Positions 25,047 through 38,507 of a stretch of DNA of 64,000 bases are shown here, piece after piece. The stretch lies in assembly GCA_013399115.1 (NCBI GenBank), contig VXAA01005254.1, forward strand, positions 450,092 to 514,091, read 5' to 3'. A program made the translations under genes and the position numbers. This DNA is from Anseranas semipalmata. Lineage: Eukaryota; Chordata; Aves; Anseriformes; Anseranatidae. A model generated the notes under the pieces. That model was given only the letters and a program-made list of their open reading frames with translations, did not search any database and was not told where the DNA came from. Positions within the stretch are counted from its first letter, which is position 1; every line of letters starts with the position of its first letter.

Positions 25047-25713
25047 CCATCTTAAATAAACGAATAAATATTGCAAGTAGAAAGTAGCAATATTTGTAAA
25101 GAGAAAGGTGGCCTAATGAAGCAAATAATATAATATAATTTTCATATACATTTCTTGAGCTAGTACTAGCTCTGGCTTCTCTGCTCAGCCTTCTTTGCTC
25201 TGGTATGCTTTTGGCTACTGAAAGATGAGATACTTGGGAATACTCGGGAATTAGCTGAATGTAGATCTACCTGAATTAGCCTGCTAATGAAAAGGAAGGA
25301 AACCTACATGGCTATCAGTGGTGATTGTTGTTTGCATTTGACCTGGTATGTACCTCCTTCTGTTGAGGTTTCTTATATCCTGAAAGCCAACAGTTTACTG
25401 GATACAGAATATTTAAAGCATTTTCTCTGTTTGTCTCCCTTTCAGTTTCTAGGCAGACGTGCCTTGCTAGGCTTTCTGCAGTGCTCTTGCTACCGCTGGC
25501 TCGGGTTCCTCTGTGTATCCCCTCTCTGGATTTCTGCACCATGCAGTTACACATTTCCCTATTGCCCAGGGATTCCACATCTCACCTCCCATCACACTAT
25601 TTTGGTTTTTCTAAAAATCTGCATTTTTATTTACAAGGACTGAGAGGAAACTCTAGTAACTTCTAACTTACAGGGTTTTTCTTCTCGGTAATTTGAGTAA
25701 GTAGGCAGGTATT
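25047..25713. other. Unique spacer between two + strand CR1 copies
   Basis: No gene or repeat is recognised. The overlapping frames at 25287-25643 (+) and 25315-25578 (-) are short and have no domain. Confidence 0.55.
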
Positions 25714-26022
25714 GGAGGGTGTCAAGAGTATGGAGCCGGACTCTTTTCAGTGGTGCCCAGCGACAGGACAAGAGGCAACAGGCACAAATTGAAACACAGG
25801 AAGTTCCGGCTGAACATGAGAAGGCACTTCTTTACTGTGAGGGTGACAGTGCCAGAACAGGCTGCCCAGAGAGGCTGTGGAGTCTCCTTCTTTGGAGATA
25901 TTCAAAACCCACCTGGATGAGATCCTGTGCAACGTGCTCTAGGTGACCCTGCTTGGCAGGTGGTTGGACTAGATGATCTCCAGAAGTCCCTTCCAACCTC
26001 AACCATTCTGTGATTCTGTGTG
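25714..26022 (+). mobile_element. CR1 LINE 3' end (+ strand), about 310 bp
   Basis: Clear avian CR1: GGAGCCGGACTCTTTTCAGT, the GACAGGACAAGAGGCAACAG block, a GAACATGAGAAGGCACTTC block, GAGGCTGTGGAGTCTCC, GGTTGGACTAGATGATCTCC, and two terminal octamers ending at about 26020. Little degraded, so comparatively young. 5'-truncated with no intact protein. The frames that cross it on both strands are by-products of the element, not genes. Confidence 0.96.
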
Positions 26023-26156
26023 ATTGGACACCAGTCAAGCGAGATTATCAGACATGCATTCTAGGTTTTGGTTCAGGTGGATTTTCTAAGCAACTGTGTT
26101 GTCAATATATATGGAAGAAAAGGGATTGTATTCATCAGTTTGCTATTTAGCACTAT
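26023..26156. other. 134-bp spacer between tail-to-tail CR1 copies
   Basis: Unique AT-rich DNA separating the 3' ends of two oppositely oriented CR1 elements. Confidence 0.8.
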
Positions 26157-26568
26157 AATCACAGAGTGGCTGAGGCTGGCAGGGACCTCTGGGGTCCATC
26201 TGCTCCAACCCCTGCTCAAGCAGGGACACCCAGAGCAGGCTGCCCAGGACCATGTCCAGGCGGCTTTTCAAGATCTCCAAGGGTGGAGACTCCACAACCT
26301 CTGTGGACAACCTGTGCCAGGGCTCCATCACCCGCACAGCACAGAAGTGCTGCCTGGTGTTCAGAGGGAACCTCCTGTGTTCCAGTTTGTGCCCATTGCC
26401 TCTTGTCCTGTCCCTGGGCACCAGTGAAAAGAGCCTGGCTCCATCCTCTTTGCACCCTCCCTTCAGGTATGTATACACATTGGTGAGATCCCCCTGAGCC
26501 TCTTTTCCAGGCTGGACAGTCCCAGCTCTCTCAGCCTCTCCTCAAAGAGCTTCATCATCTTGGTGGCT
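26157..26568 (-). mobile_element. CR1 LINE 3' end (minus strand), about 410 bp
   Basis: The reverse complement of avian CR1. It starts with AATCACAGAGTGGCTGAGGC (the 3' tail), then TCTGCTCCAACCCCTGCTCAA, CAGGCTGCCCAGGACCATGTC, the GCCCATTGCCTCTTGTCCTG block, CCCTGAGCCTCTTTTCCAGG, and CTCTCAGCCTCTCCTCAAAG. Only one terminal octamer is well preserved. The 5'-truncated end abuts a run of 19 T. Frames inside, such as 26143-26478 and 26166-26486, derive from the LINE. Confidence 0.96.
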
Positions 26569-26586
26569 TTTTTTTTTTTTTTTTTT
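26568..26586. repeat. (T)19 at the truncated CR1 end
   Basis: Nineteen T residues directly adjoin the 5'-truncated end of the minus-strand CR1. On the element's strand this is an A-run at the 5' junction, so it is not a retroposon tail. It probably pre-existed or expanded after insertion. Confidence 0.9.
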
Positions 26587-29500
26587 AAATCCTATTGTCA
26601 TCCTCTGTTAAAATTCTGCTGTCTAAATTCTCTTGCTCTTCCAGTGGTCAATAAAAAAAGGCAAAACAATTCCCTCCTAATGCTCCCAGGCGAACTGTGT
26701 GCTTAGAGAACTGTTGTCAACATTGCTGCGTAAAAACAAGGCATTTTGAAAGACCATTTCATTTTTGAGTATCACTGGCAAGCAATGTGTCTGCATGCAA
26801 ATGAATGGAACAGCAATTTAACTGAGCCCTCCTTGTTATTTTTCACCAAATTCCTAAATAGTAGGAAGTAGAAAGAAGTGCTTCGGCAGATTCGTCTTCC
26901 CCACAGCTGTGAAAGTAAAACCACAAAGTGTAATTTATGGCAAATGTACAGGGATATCTTGAGAACAAGGCCTGTTGTTTGCTGAACAGTTTGACAGAAG
27001 TAACCTGTTTTGCATGTGTATTCCTTTTCTTTGTATTTCAAGCATCAGGTCTTTGATACTTCATGGAGAATATAATCTTGGATTTCAAAGACCTGCATCC
27101 ATCCCCTTGCAGAGATGTTCTTCAAGCATGGATTTGTGCCTGACTCTAAGTACCTTATCCCTTCCCTCTTGTTTTCCTGCTCAATGTGTGCAAATTATTC
27201 TTGCAAATGCTATGACTGTCTTTGAGAGGTGTATGCGTACAGTTTGGTAATGGGACTGGAGACAGTTCTTCATGAAAAAGTTAGCTAGACTGTTATTTAC
27301 ACTTGGAGTACACTGGTGGCTCATCTCTGGGGCATCTTGTCCTGAGGTAACCAGGGAAACAGAATTAGGAAAGGCTGCTCCTGTCAGCGTACCCGTTCCT
27401 AGGTACAGAAGTCCAGGGGCGTAGGTACCAATTTTGAAACTATTGGGCAGCTTATATGTGTTTTAGCCCCTCCTTTCTCCTCAGCAATTGAAATTCTACA
27501 GATCCACAGATAGTGTAATAATGAACTTAGGCTTCTGTCAACAAAATCTGCGGGAGTACTAATGATATAGGGGTTTAGCTTACAAGTTTTGAGTGAAATA
27601 AGGTATGACCAGTCAGCACTTGACCTGAAACGTGTACATGGAACTGAGCTGGTGACAGGAACCAGTGTCTTGTGGGAAATGCAATTGCAGTCTGGGGATG
27701 TGCAGTGGAAGCAGCCTCCCTCAACCTGCACGAAACCAAGCCAGGGAGCAATGGATGCTGCCGAAATGGCTGCAAGGAAAACAGCCCCTTCCTGGTCCTC
27801 TCCCACCGTCTGCCATGAATTAACCCTAACGTACGGATAGGTGGCACTGTGTTCCTGGAGATGTCAAAACCAGAACTTCACCTCCTATGAACATCCAAGA
27901 GAGCATGGCGCTGTTTGCAAGGATAGAGGTGCTATTCTTGGTGATCAAGTCCTTGGGTGTTGCAGCTTTAATAGCGTATATTCAGATGATCGGTTTTGCT
28001 TGGAGAAAATAAATACTTCTGGGCTGCATGTTTATTGTTTTATATTCATAGTTTACAAAGACTGCCATGTTTCACCCCAGACTGCTGTTTTTCATTTGAA
28101 GATGACACATTCATATAGAGGGGACAGATCTGGTAAAAACCACATCTACAGCAGAGGGATCTTACCAAGTTGTGATGATATCTGTACTGCTACATAATTG
28201 CAATAAAGGAATTACATCTGTTTGATAATGTCAGTTTTCCTACAAGCTGCTGAACTAACACAGGCAATGCAGCAGAAAAAAATTGAAGCCATCTTAAAGA
28301 TAAATGGCCAGACCCTTCAGTGGTATAAAACAGCTGTTGATCTACTGACAGTAATTAAGCTACAGTTTTCTGGTTCACAGCTTGTTAGATTTTCTGAAGA
28401 GTGAGGTGCTAAGTGGGTTGAACGCAATTAAACTGAACTACAAGGATAAGAATGTTTTATTTGGTAATATTCCATTAAAAGTGTAAGTGAACTTTGTGTT
28501 TGTTTCATTAAGAGCAAGAGTTTATAAGATTCTTCACATGTGCTACTCATAATTACCACTGGAAGTTGATACTTTCATGTTCATTTCCAAGTGTTTTTTC
28601 ACATAGATCTTTAGAAAAGTAAGCTTCACACTGGTATTAAATGGAAGGTGATATTTGGATTACGTTACAGTAATTGGTAACAATTCTGTTGGGCTCCTTC
28701 AGGGATGAAGAGTGCACAAACAAATCTTGAGAAAATACAGGACTCCTGTCATTCAGTGGGATTATTCATGAAACATAGTCTAGGTGTCTCTTCAAGGAAA
28801 TACTTAATCCTCAAAATAGTATTCTATTTTTATCTAAATTTATCTGTATTTATCCGTATTTATCTGATGGATAATCGTATGTCACAGGCTTATGCAAGTA
28901 GGGTGCTTGCTTACTTGCTTTATTGTTTTTACCAACTGTATGCAATTTGAGTGGGTCCTTTCATAATAATCAAATACCTGCTAAGGTATAGTAAGAAGTT
29001 CACTGAATTTAGTCTATAAAAGAGAAGGCTCAGAACCGACTTGATTTTTAATAACCTACATAGGGAGAGGTGGTTTAGAATCATTTTCACTCTGATTCAA
29101 GGACATCTGTGCCCTGTTTCCAAGGGGGCCACAGGAAGAAAAAAAAAAAAAAAAAACAGGAAAATCAGGGCTAGCTCGTGTATACTTTGATTTTCTCTGC
29201 AAGGGTGTTAATCTCCACAAGAAATTTTTTACAATTCCACAATTTGAGAGAGGTTGAAGGTTGCTGACTAGCCATTGAATGGGCTGGGAACTAAAGTCAG
29301 ACATCAGGAAACTGGAAATAAATTGCAAAGTTGTGATTTCCTTGAAACAGTAAGTGTAATTAGATGTTGGACTACATTATATGTTGATGTGACAGATTGT
29401 CCATATTTGATTTATATAATCTTTCTGAAAGATGTGCTTTAATTCACTGCAAGTTGCTGCTTTGCTTGAGGAAAATTCCCCTGCCTTTTTTTGTGTAGGA

Positions 29501-32500
29501 GGCTATATTAGATTATCAAAATAGCTTATTCTGGCCTTAAAAGCAATTCATCCATGTTCAGCTCATTTTTATCATAGTCTTTGAGCAAGTTGCATACCGC
29601 TCCTGGGGTGTGGCAGCGGAGCAAATAAGATGATTTGCTCCATTTCCAGAGACCTGAGTTGGCACTTCCCTCCAGACTTATGCTTCAGGCTGTCTCCATT
29701 TGACCCAGCTGTGAGCGAGTGCCAGGTTTTGAAGCTTCAGACTCAAGCGTCCAAATATGATACTAATGTTATCACTATTTTTCCTGTCATTTGTCATAGT
29801 CTGATGGGCCATCTGACATTTTTGATGTGGTTGTGTGTCTGACTGTGGTCATCTTTGAATTATGCCTATTTCATTAGGAGAAGACTTATGAAATGCTGAT
29901 ATTTTTGTTGGCAAAATGGAAAAATGTCAAATTTAAAATAACTGAAATATCCAAGCATTTTAACATGTTTCTTTCATTAAAATAATTAAAAAAAAAAAAA
30001 AAGCCAGAAATTATTCCTGAAGAAAGAATATAGATCAGGACAGCATACGAAGAAGCAAAATGAAAGACACCCTATTTTTATCTCACTGATAAAGCATGCA
30101 AAACTATTACAGGAAAGATTATAAAACTCCAGTAACTGTTCCTGGAAATTTGTGGCTGTGGCAAGGATCCTGAGGCACTAATTTTTTGGATATATCTGAT
30201 GTGTTTACAGCTAGTAGAATTAAGATTAATGGCATATGTTTTGCAGATGTCAAAAAAAAACAGAGAGGAAAAGGTTTGAGGAAAATAGAAATAGCAGTGT
30301 TAATTACACAATTTACTTTTTAATTCCATTATGGAATATCACAAAGTCTTATTAGTTTCATTAATTTGGCAAGATTATAAAATAGACAACTAAATGAAAT
30401 CTATGAACTAGGTGCCAGAAATGTTTTATTCTTGGGTTCTAAAAAAGCAGGTGCTTGAGCTGAGGATATAGCAGATCTAATAACTAAAAAGCAATATCAA
30501 TTTTATGAGGTGACAATAGTATCTGGAAAAGTGGGAAAAAAAAACCACTTTGCCTTCTCAAAATATAGATTTGAGGGGATGCAGCCAAGATCAGGTTAAT
30601 CATAATACGATCAACCACCTTCCCTGCCAGTTATACTGTAAAGCCGAAACAAAGCTAAAATCAGCAGCGCAATGTTAAATAATATAGCTTTTATGGAAGT
30701 GAGCAGTAAGTCTTAAGAAAGCAGGGTGTCAGAAGACTATGGTTACCCTTCAAGCAAATGAAAAATCAATTTTTTAGAAACTAAAATACTGCTGACTCCT
30801 TACCCTTCAATATGGAGCCTTCAATACTCTTCAGTACCCTTCAGTACGGAGCAAAGTAATGAAGAACTGACTGTGGTTGCTCTCACAAAATAATACCCAT
30901 AGTAGAGCTTCTCAGGACATACAGTGAAGAAACTCTAAGCCCATTTGGATAGATTCATTTCTGGTATGTTGGGCCAGTTAATTGTGATGTACACATATTT
31001 GAAAAGAAAAAAGGTGTAAGGCTGTACCTCTGGATTCTCCCATGGCTTAAGAGAATGAGATACAATTATGCACTGCAGTGATGGACAGTTAAAATAAAAA
31101 TTATGTAGTAATGCTATTATATGTTTTCCAGAAGGAGCTTATTTACAGACATGCATTTTCAGGTCAGGTGGGACCAGTAAGGTCAGAAGAAGACATCTGT
31201 TTTGATCTCGTCAATAAAAAAAAAAAAAAATGTCTTTTCTGCTGGTAATTTCTGCCTCAAGTCACAAATTTCTCCAGAGCAACTCAGGATGTAAATGTTT
31301 TTCTTACATTTTCTAGTAAAGTTAGTACAGAGAAATATGTCAGTGTGAACAATGGCAATCCCTCTTCTATGTCTGTGACCAACATTATCTCCAGTCATGG
31401 CAACAGGTCCTGCGCCTCTTGTTGTTCACTGTCTATGGCTACATTCTGCCCCCTTTGCTGTGTGTGGCTCTGGCCTTTGGTGTTTTGATTGAAATAATGC
31501 TGTGAGCTTCAGATTCCATTAAAAATTTTCTTGGGAGCATTTACATTGGACTCTAGTATCCTGGTTGCTTAATTAGTAGATATCCTACTTTCTAGACTTA
31601 GATGTAGGATGTCACTAGGACTTAGGATGGTGCTGTATGTTGACACTAGGGCCTCATGTAGGATGTCAACCTAAAAAGTCTCTTCTGTGGTTCAGTTTCT
31701 TATCTTACTATTCTCCAGCCTCCATAACCTATGTTTTATAATATTTTTTTTCTGTCAAAGCAATAGGGAAAATACATACATACATATACAAATACACATG
31801 AAAATGTGAAACATTTTTTATACCACACAAAGTTAGAAGTTCTACATTTCCAGTAATGCAGATTAATTGCACTATTTTCTATGCTACAAGTCCTTGTATT
31901 TTCTTTGATTTGTATGCAAAATCTTCTGTTTTCCCCAATTTTTTTTGCTGAAATTCCCACTGTTTTATAGGAGTAGTATTTATGGGGCACAGCTGGGGAG
32001 TAAGTAAGATTGCAAGCGTAGAAGAACAAGCAGACTTGCATCAACGGGTCACTGTTGAAACCCACCCACAAGGGCTGGCAGCAGAGATTGCCTCCTAAGA
32101 AGTTGCATTGTTTTCCACTCATTGAATATGCCACTAACTAATGGGAGAGAAATGTTGAGAATCATTCAGTTTCTCTGAGATTTATGAGCCAAGTTAATTG
32201 TTTTCTTTGCCTAATTTGTTATAGGTGAATGGATAAAGTACTATTAACATTGCACTTTGACCAAGAAGTTAAGGCCAGAATAGTCAAAAAGTTACTCATC
32301 TGATTGGAGTACCTCAATTTTATACGAGGGGACGGGACAAAATTAGATGGTCTCCTTAGAATGTGGATATTTGTAACTCGCTTTGGTTCAAAGTGGAAGT
32401 ATGTCACACCGAGCTTTGTGCCAACATACTATCTGTTCCTACAATAATCTTCCAAATAGCTGTTTCTGTAAAATAGCAGTGTTTATATTTTTGTACATTC

Positions 32501-34300
32501 TAGCTATTCTGTCCAAGTTAAATATTTAAATGGACAACATGAAATTAGTGTTTATTACTTGGTCTCCAAAATAAAATATATTTGATACAATGGAAGCATT
32601 TGGGACATTTATAAATGTACCATCAATGTCTAAACATCTGTTACTTTACATAATACCTAATATTTACTACATGTTCTCCTGATATTATAAGATCATTGCG
32701 AATGAAAGTCTTCCTTCACTCCTTCCTTGTTTAGAAAATAACTCAGATCAAGCAGAATGTAAACCTGTCTCATTCCACAGATTTAGAGCACCAAGCTACA
32801 GCTGCTTCCCATCAGGGCTTTTACTCACATCTTGGCATCTCATATAGTTGTGCCCATTTAGGTTCCTACATGTTGAAATCACCACGAAGAGCATGATATC
32901 TTTCTGCTTCCCCCCCACTATCTGCACAGTGGCCCAGCATCACCGAAGGGTATTGTTATGATTTGCCTGAATCTCCTGCTTTTGCGCTGAACGCGTGGCA
33001 TGTCTCCAGGTACAAATATAGATGGTAATTTTGAAGCGTCTTTCTGCTTTTTCCTTTCTTTCTTTCCTGCCTCTTCATCTGACCCTAGATGAATATGGCA
33101 AATTGTCACTAGGGTAAAGGTTTCCAAAAGAGGCCCATTTTGCATTTCCCTCTGAGGCGCGGCTCAGGTCAGCACAGAGTTGTTAAGGTAAGAAATATTC
33201 CTTGCCAGCGACATTTACAGGAGCTGTTCTGCTGTGACTTGGTAGAACTTCACTCTGGAGTCTGAGACTGCAAAGTCTTTGGAGAACCTTGATATATGGT
33301 GGTTTGTGGGCTGAAAAGCTGCTCCTGATTAGTTGATTTGGAGACTTATGGCTTGGAATTAGCATCAGTAATTAGATCCAGAAGCAAGTGTGGATATACC
33401 AAAATGTATGGAACCCTGGAGTGGTGTGTTACTAATGCTCCTTCTTGCCTGCTTCATATCGAGTAAATTGAGGTTTGTGTGGCTTTTCTTTTCTTCTTCA
33501 GTGAGAGTTAGAGACAGAGTAGGAATTACTGTAGGAAGTTCTTGGTCCTGGAGAAAAAGGTTGTCTTTGGAATAAACATCACACTGAAAACTTTCCAGCC
33601 TAAGCCCTTCATTAATTTCTCTGTGTCATCTTAACATATTTAAACTCTGTAAAAATTATGCTGCGAAAAGTTCTCCCCACGTGTAATTTTTCCTCAAGTG
33701 AAGTGCATACCTTTCAAATTATAAACTTCCTACATGTCCTAGGAAAATCCTCACTGTATAAATAATTGAACTCATCTGCTGTGAACACAAGTATTCTTTC
33801 TCTAGCAGTCTAAAATATATGCCTAAATACACATCTTGTACTTAGTGCTTTAAATAGTAATTACTCCCGTGAAGTCACTGGAAGCCCTTAAAAGGATTTG
33901 ACGGTTTCCTCACAATCTTTCAGTGAATGCAGTAGCTGGGCTGTGCAGTGCTACATCCACTGATAATTCAGCAGCTGAGGAACTCAGCAAAGCCTGCTCC
34001 AAACTTCTCAGCTGTTGACAGGCTTGACTTGCTGAGAACACTGGTTAAATATAGCACAAGCGAGCTGAGCTCAACAAAGTCATTGCTGTAACACTGTGTG
34101 AAGAGACCAGAAGAAGGGAAATACAATCTGAGAACTAAACTGCCAAAGCCTAACACCACCTAGCAACAGTTGAAAAAACTTTTAAACAAAAGTCTGGGTG
34201 AGACACAGACAGAGTATACCTCCTACTTCTCCTGCCTGGGATTTCTGCGAGAAGCAACTCCAGTCCTCTGTTCTCTACCCTGTTTCCTTCATTACTTCAG
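26587..34300. other. AT-rich non-coding sequence
   Basis: No gene or dated repeat is recognised. A-runs lie at 29139-29156, 29988-30002 and 31216-31230. The frames at 27399-27806 (-), 27841-28197 (+), 28222-28404 (+), 31736-32134 (-) and 32918-33145 (-) were examined and have no recognisable domain. The 28222-28404 frame (AAELTQAMQQKKIEAILKI...) looks somewhat protein-like but lies in no larger homologous context. Confidence 0.55.
28826..28866. repeat. 10-bp tandem repeat, about 4 copies
   Basis: Imperfect TATTTATCTG units in tandem, a small minisatellite-like array. Confidence 0.85.
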
Positions 34301-34444
34301 CTGCTGGTAGACCTAGAAAAGTGGGAAAAGTTTCTCTCTTTGTGTTCTGCTGGGCTGGATCAGGCAACTACTGTGGTAGTACTGTGGGACAAGCTACTGC
34401 GATCTTGCAGTGTAAAGGATATATTCCTAAGTTCTTGCTGACAG
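34301..34444 (+). other. Candidate internal exon, 144 bp (hypothesis)
   Basis: The acceptor is strong: pyrimidine tract TTCTCTACCCTGTTTCCTTC, then ATTACTTCAG at 34291-34300. The donor is ACAG|GTAAGACT at 34445. In phase 1-1 the body is fully open and reads AGRPRKVGKVSLFVFCWAGS followed by about 28 more residues with two further Cys. In another frame it is open until a TGA four bases before the end. 144 is a multiple of three. No family is recognised and the frame may be accidental. Confidence 0.17.
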
Positions 34445-37368
34445 GTAAGACTGAGCTAACCACTCGAATGCATTCTTTTTACAAGGGAGTTTCTTTTCCA
34501 GTGATTATTGTCTGCTTCCTTCTGTGAACAATCTTCTGCATGATTTGGAAACTTCAGTAGATAAAAGCTGGGATAAACATTTTGGATGTTTAGTTTAATG
34601 CTTTCATCACAGAAAAACGTTGCTCAAATAACCTTTTCAGTTCTTAGAACAAGCATAATCAGGTAGCTAGTAATAATATGAAAAAAATGTGTGTGGATTT
34701 TGACATGAATCTTGCTTGTATCTGCTCACAAGCTGACAGAAGACAAACCAAGATTTAAGAATAGAATACATATCACTCCTTACCAGTGATAGTTTAGCAG
34801 CTATTAAAAAACAGTGACAGCCTGTGTGATAAGTAAGAGGAAGTAGCCGTTCAGTAACTGAATTCTCTAAATACTTTGCGACCTAGCATATTTGTACTTT
34901 TTGTTTCCTTAATAACTTGAAGTGCACAGGCACACCTGGTAGCTTTCATACTACCTCAACAGCTCTTGGTTCTTCCTCTTGTACTTACGTATATCAAGAG
35001 AATATTAATCTCTGGTTTGATTGATTAGCTGCATAATGCAACCTTCTAAAAACTGACCTTATGTTTGTTATATCCAAGTGTGCTTGAGCTGGGTCATTGT
35101 TTGTAAAGAGTTTGTTTCTTTTGGCAAAATAAATGAGAAACCAGTTCTCAGATCTTCCACCCTGACAGCACAATAGAAGCCTGTGTATCTGTTTGAATAT
35201 TCTATGGTCATGTAATGGTCGTGTAACTTAAGAGAGGAATTGCTTAGTATGATTTGCTTTGTCTAAACTAACAAAAGCTCTTTGGTCAATTGAAGAATAA
35301 ATTTCCCCGTGTCTTTTAAAGACATTTTCTCCAAACAAAATAAATTTAGTATCCATGAATTTTTAAAAGATGCACTGATTGTGAATTCATTTGTAATACA
35401 AATCTAGTTATGAAGGCAAAGATTTAAAGAATGCACTTAACCCGTGCAAAAACCCTGTTTGCAGATTTATGTAGAATTGTCTCAGATGAAAAATATTTGT
35501 CCTAAGGAATGGACTGACTGAGTCTATGTTGACTGTCTACACTGTTTGACACGCAGTCTGCGGACTCGGGGACTGCCTCAGGAAGCTGCGAAGGTCTTGC
35601 TTTAGCTAAATACTTCTAGGTTCATCCCTGCATACTATGTAAATTACATCAATACGACATCTTAGCAGTGATATGCTTACAGATTGGATGAAAATAAAAT
35701 GCTCTGAAGCAACTTTGACCGCGTGGCTGAGAATGTAACTGCCTATGAAACAATAAGATAAATGAGGTGTTAGGATACAAAAAAAATTCTTAAAAGCAAA
35801 AGTAATGTAGTTTACATTTTATTTCATAGCAAGGGGCATCCTACTTAAGCACTAAATAGGAATATTTTTGGTGGCCATGATTTAATAGGATGATAATGAT
35901 TACTGTGGAACTGCTACAGCACTATGGTATCCCAAGTCTAAATCTCAAAAGGAAACTTTGGTATTACTTTTTAATCTAGACATATCATGAGAAAGTTATT
36001 TTTGCATAAGAAAGCTGTACAATAAGAAAATAAAGCTGAGACAATATGATCTATACAGTTTTGTCATCTTGACATGAGTGAAAGTTACTGTCTTATTTTC
36101 ACTCAATTAATTGGCAAATAAGAAAAACTGTGGAGAAATGGCAAATTTGACCTTCTGAATACATATGAATGACAAAATGTGGGAAAATGTGCTAATTATT
36201 GACTGCTTTTTGTTTTTAGTTGTTACTCAGCATATGGTCTTAAAATTTTATTTTTCTTGCACAATTTACGTTTAGCAAAGTTTTTAAATGCAAAGGACAA
36301 ATTTATTAGCTTCAAAATTTCATTAAATGAAGAGACTTTCAAACAGTCTGATAGCAATTTCTATCTCTAACACATGGAGTTGTGGTTTTACATACATCTG
36401 TCTTCCTCTCCATTTCAAAATGGAGAATGAGGCTAAAATTACTCTTCTCAACAGGTGTCCACAAAGAGGCTCTGAGATTTTCCAATCAAATCTGTGGAAT
36501 ATGCAATGTGGCTATTCAACAGATGGTTTCATTTTTGAAGAATAGCCAATTCTACTAATGATTACAGTGAAACCAAGCTCAATTTTATATCAAATCAAAA
36601 AGTAATTTAGGTTTTGGCAATATTGTCCTTTATAGAGATTTTCTTGGAAGACGTGCACACTCATTTATTTTCCCTATTCTATATTTTTTTTGATTTTGTT
36701 CATATTCCCATAGCCGCGGAAAATGAATGCTATCGTTCATGGTGCTAAAGACTGTATATCCTTCCCAATCTGAATCCACTTCCAGATTCTGCCTGTGGCT
36801 CATTCTTTCTCCTTCATTATAGCAATATTATAATTTATGGCCTCTTTTAGCCAATCTGGTCACAGTTAAAGTCGTCATCTTAACTGAGTATTTTGTCATC
36901 ACCTCCATCTTTCAATCTCTTTATAGAACGTCTGGTTCTTTTTAACACCAGATTCAAAGACTTGAAGTTCATCTTCAAAGCTCACCACTGTTCTGCCCCT
37001 GCCTGTATCTGCTGGGATTTACCCTTACTCCTCCTGCTTGTATCTGGTAGACGCTAACCACGACTGTGGTGTTAACTGGTCCATCCTCTGTGCCACAGGC
37101 TTCAGTAAGCTTGAGATTGATGTAGCGATGCATGAATTTTCTATAGTGCCTCTCACCGTAGCAGCTGGTGCTACTGTCACATGAAGTCTAAGCTTCTCTA
37201 CTAACCAAGCTATGTCGACCAAGGTAGGACTCCTGAAGTTGTGCTTCCTGGCAGCAGGTTGTGAAGTAAGCACAAGTATGTCAGAAAATCTCTACTTTTT
37301 CTAGTATCTCCTGTTTTGTTCCTCTGGGTCATAACTTCGCCAGTGTAGCCATTTTCATACTGGAAGCT
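34445..37368. other. AT-rich non-coding sequence
   Basis: No gene, RNA gene or repeat family is recognised. Confidence 0.6.
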
Positions 37369-37396
37369 TTTTACTGATATATTTATATCAGTAAAA
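37369..37396. repeat. Perfect palindrome (13-2-13)
   Basis: TTTTACTGATATA at 37369-37381 and its exact reverse complement TATATCAGTAAAA at 37384-37396 flank TT. All 13 base pairs match. It can form a hairpin or cruciform. It may be a chance or slippage product, or the fused terminal repeats of a lost DNA transposon; no transposon body is seen around it. Confidence 0.95.
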
Positions 37397-38507
37397 CTCC
37401 TGCTGATAGGATCTTCTGTTGGCGCAGATTCCCACACGTACTTAATTTAAGGCTTTTGGTAATCTCATCTAACTCAGTTGATGTGCCCCCGGGCATAAAT
37501 TATGAATGTGCCTCAGAATTGCACTGAAGCAGAGGCCAGGTTTGTGCCACTGAATTCAAAGTGAGTTTTCCTTAACGTTTAATAAGATCAGGTCTTAGTG
37601 TTCAATAATTAATAGGTAAATTTCCAGTCCCCTCAAGACCATTTAACAAAAGAGATGTATATTCCTGTCCAAATATTTTTTTTTCTCAAGAGACATTTTA
37701 CTTTTTCCTCTCATTTCCTGTTTCTTCTCTTCCTTTCTCAAGGAACTACCGTTGCAGTTTGCCATACTATTTTAATACATAATCTGAATTTGGGGGCAGG
37801 GATTTTGCCCTTCTACATATCTAAAATGCCATTTGGAGAAATACAGCTCTAATGTGTGTGAAGAAGCCAGATGAAACAAGAAGACAAAGTAGAAGGGACT
37901 CCATCCATTCATACTTCCTATTTCAACAAAAATACTTAGTATTTAAAACCTGAGAGAAGAACTGAAATCTAGAAAGAGAAAAATGTGTATGTGACAAGAT
38001 AACATTATCTGCTACATAGAAAAGTTTAAACACTTCTTTACGAGAAGCACAAATGCCTGTATTTTTCAGCTTCGTCATCTTATTCTGGTGCTTTTCATTT
38101 TTTCTTTTCATTTCTGTCAGTGTTTTCTGCTGAAAGGTGTTTCCTGATTTTATACATAATGCCAGCAAATATCAGAGGTCACTTGTCATGTAAAACAGAC
38201 AACAGAAGTCAGGGTTATCTGGGGAATACAGGTTATTCTTGATACTGGATCTAATAATTAATATTTCTTAACCTCTCTTTTTCTCACTTAGTAGCTAGTA
38301 TTTGTACCAAATTAGTGATACTAGGGGGAAAAAAATAAAAAGGCATTTATAATACAGTCCTGTGATTATTCTTTGACGTACTGGTGTCCAAAGTACAGGA
38401 ACAATCGTACCTACTTCCTGTTCAGGAGAGGCAATGAGAGTCTCTAATGTTGCATATTGTATGATGCCTAATGTATTTGTGAAAATCATACCTCCAATGA
38501 GTTACTT
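37397..38507. other. AT-rich non-coding sequence
   Basis: Nothing recognised. Frames at 37655-37852 and 37923-38168 look like chance. Confidence 0.6.

Noticed and set aside
24766..25050. 94-codon minus-strand frame
   Set aside because: It overlaps the CR1 fragment ending at 25046; about half of it is antisense LINE sequence.
26143..26486. Open frames of 106-119 codons on both strands
   Set aside because: They lie inside, or run into, the minus-strand CR1 copy at 26157-26568 and are relics of the LINE, not host genes.
28222..28404. 60-codon protein-looking frame (AAELTQAMQQKKIEAIL...)
   Set aside because: No homologous flanks, no splice signals and no recognisable parent gene, so I could not support a processed pseudogene.
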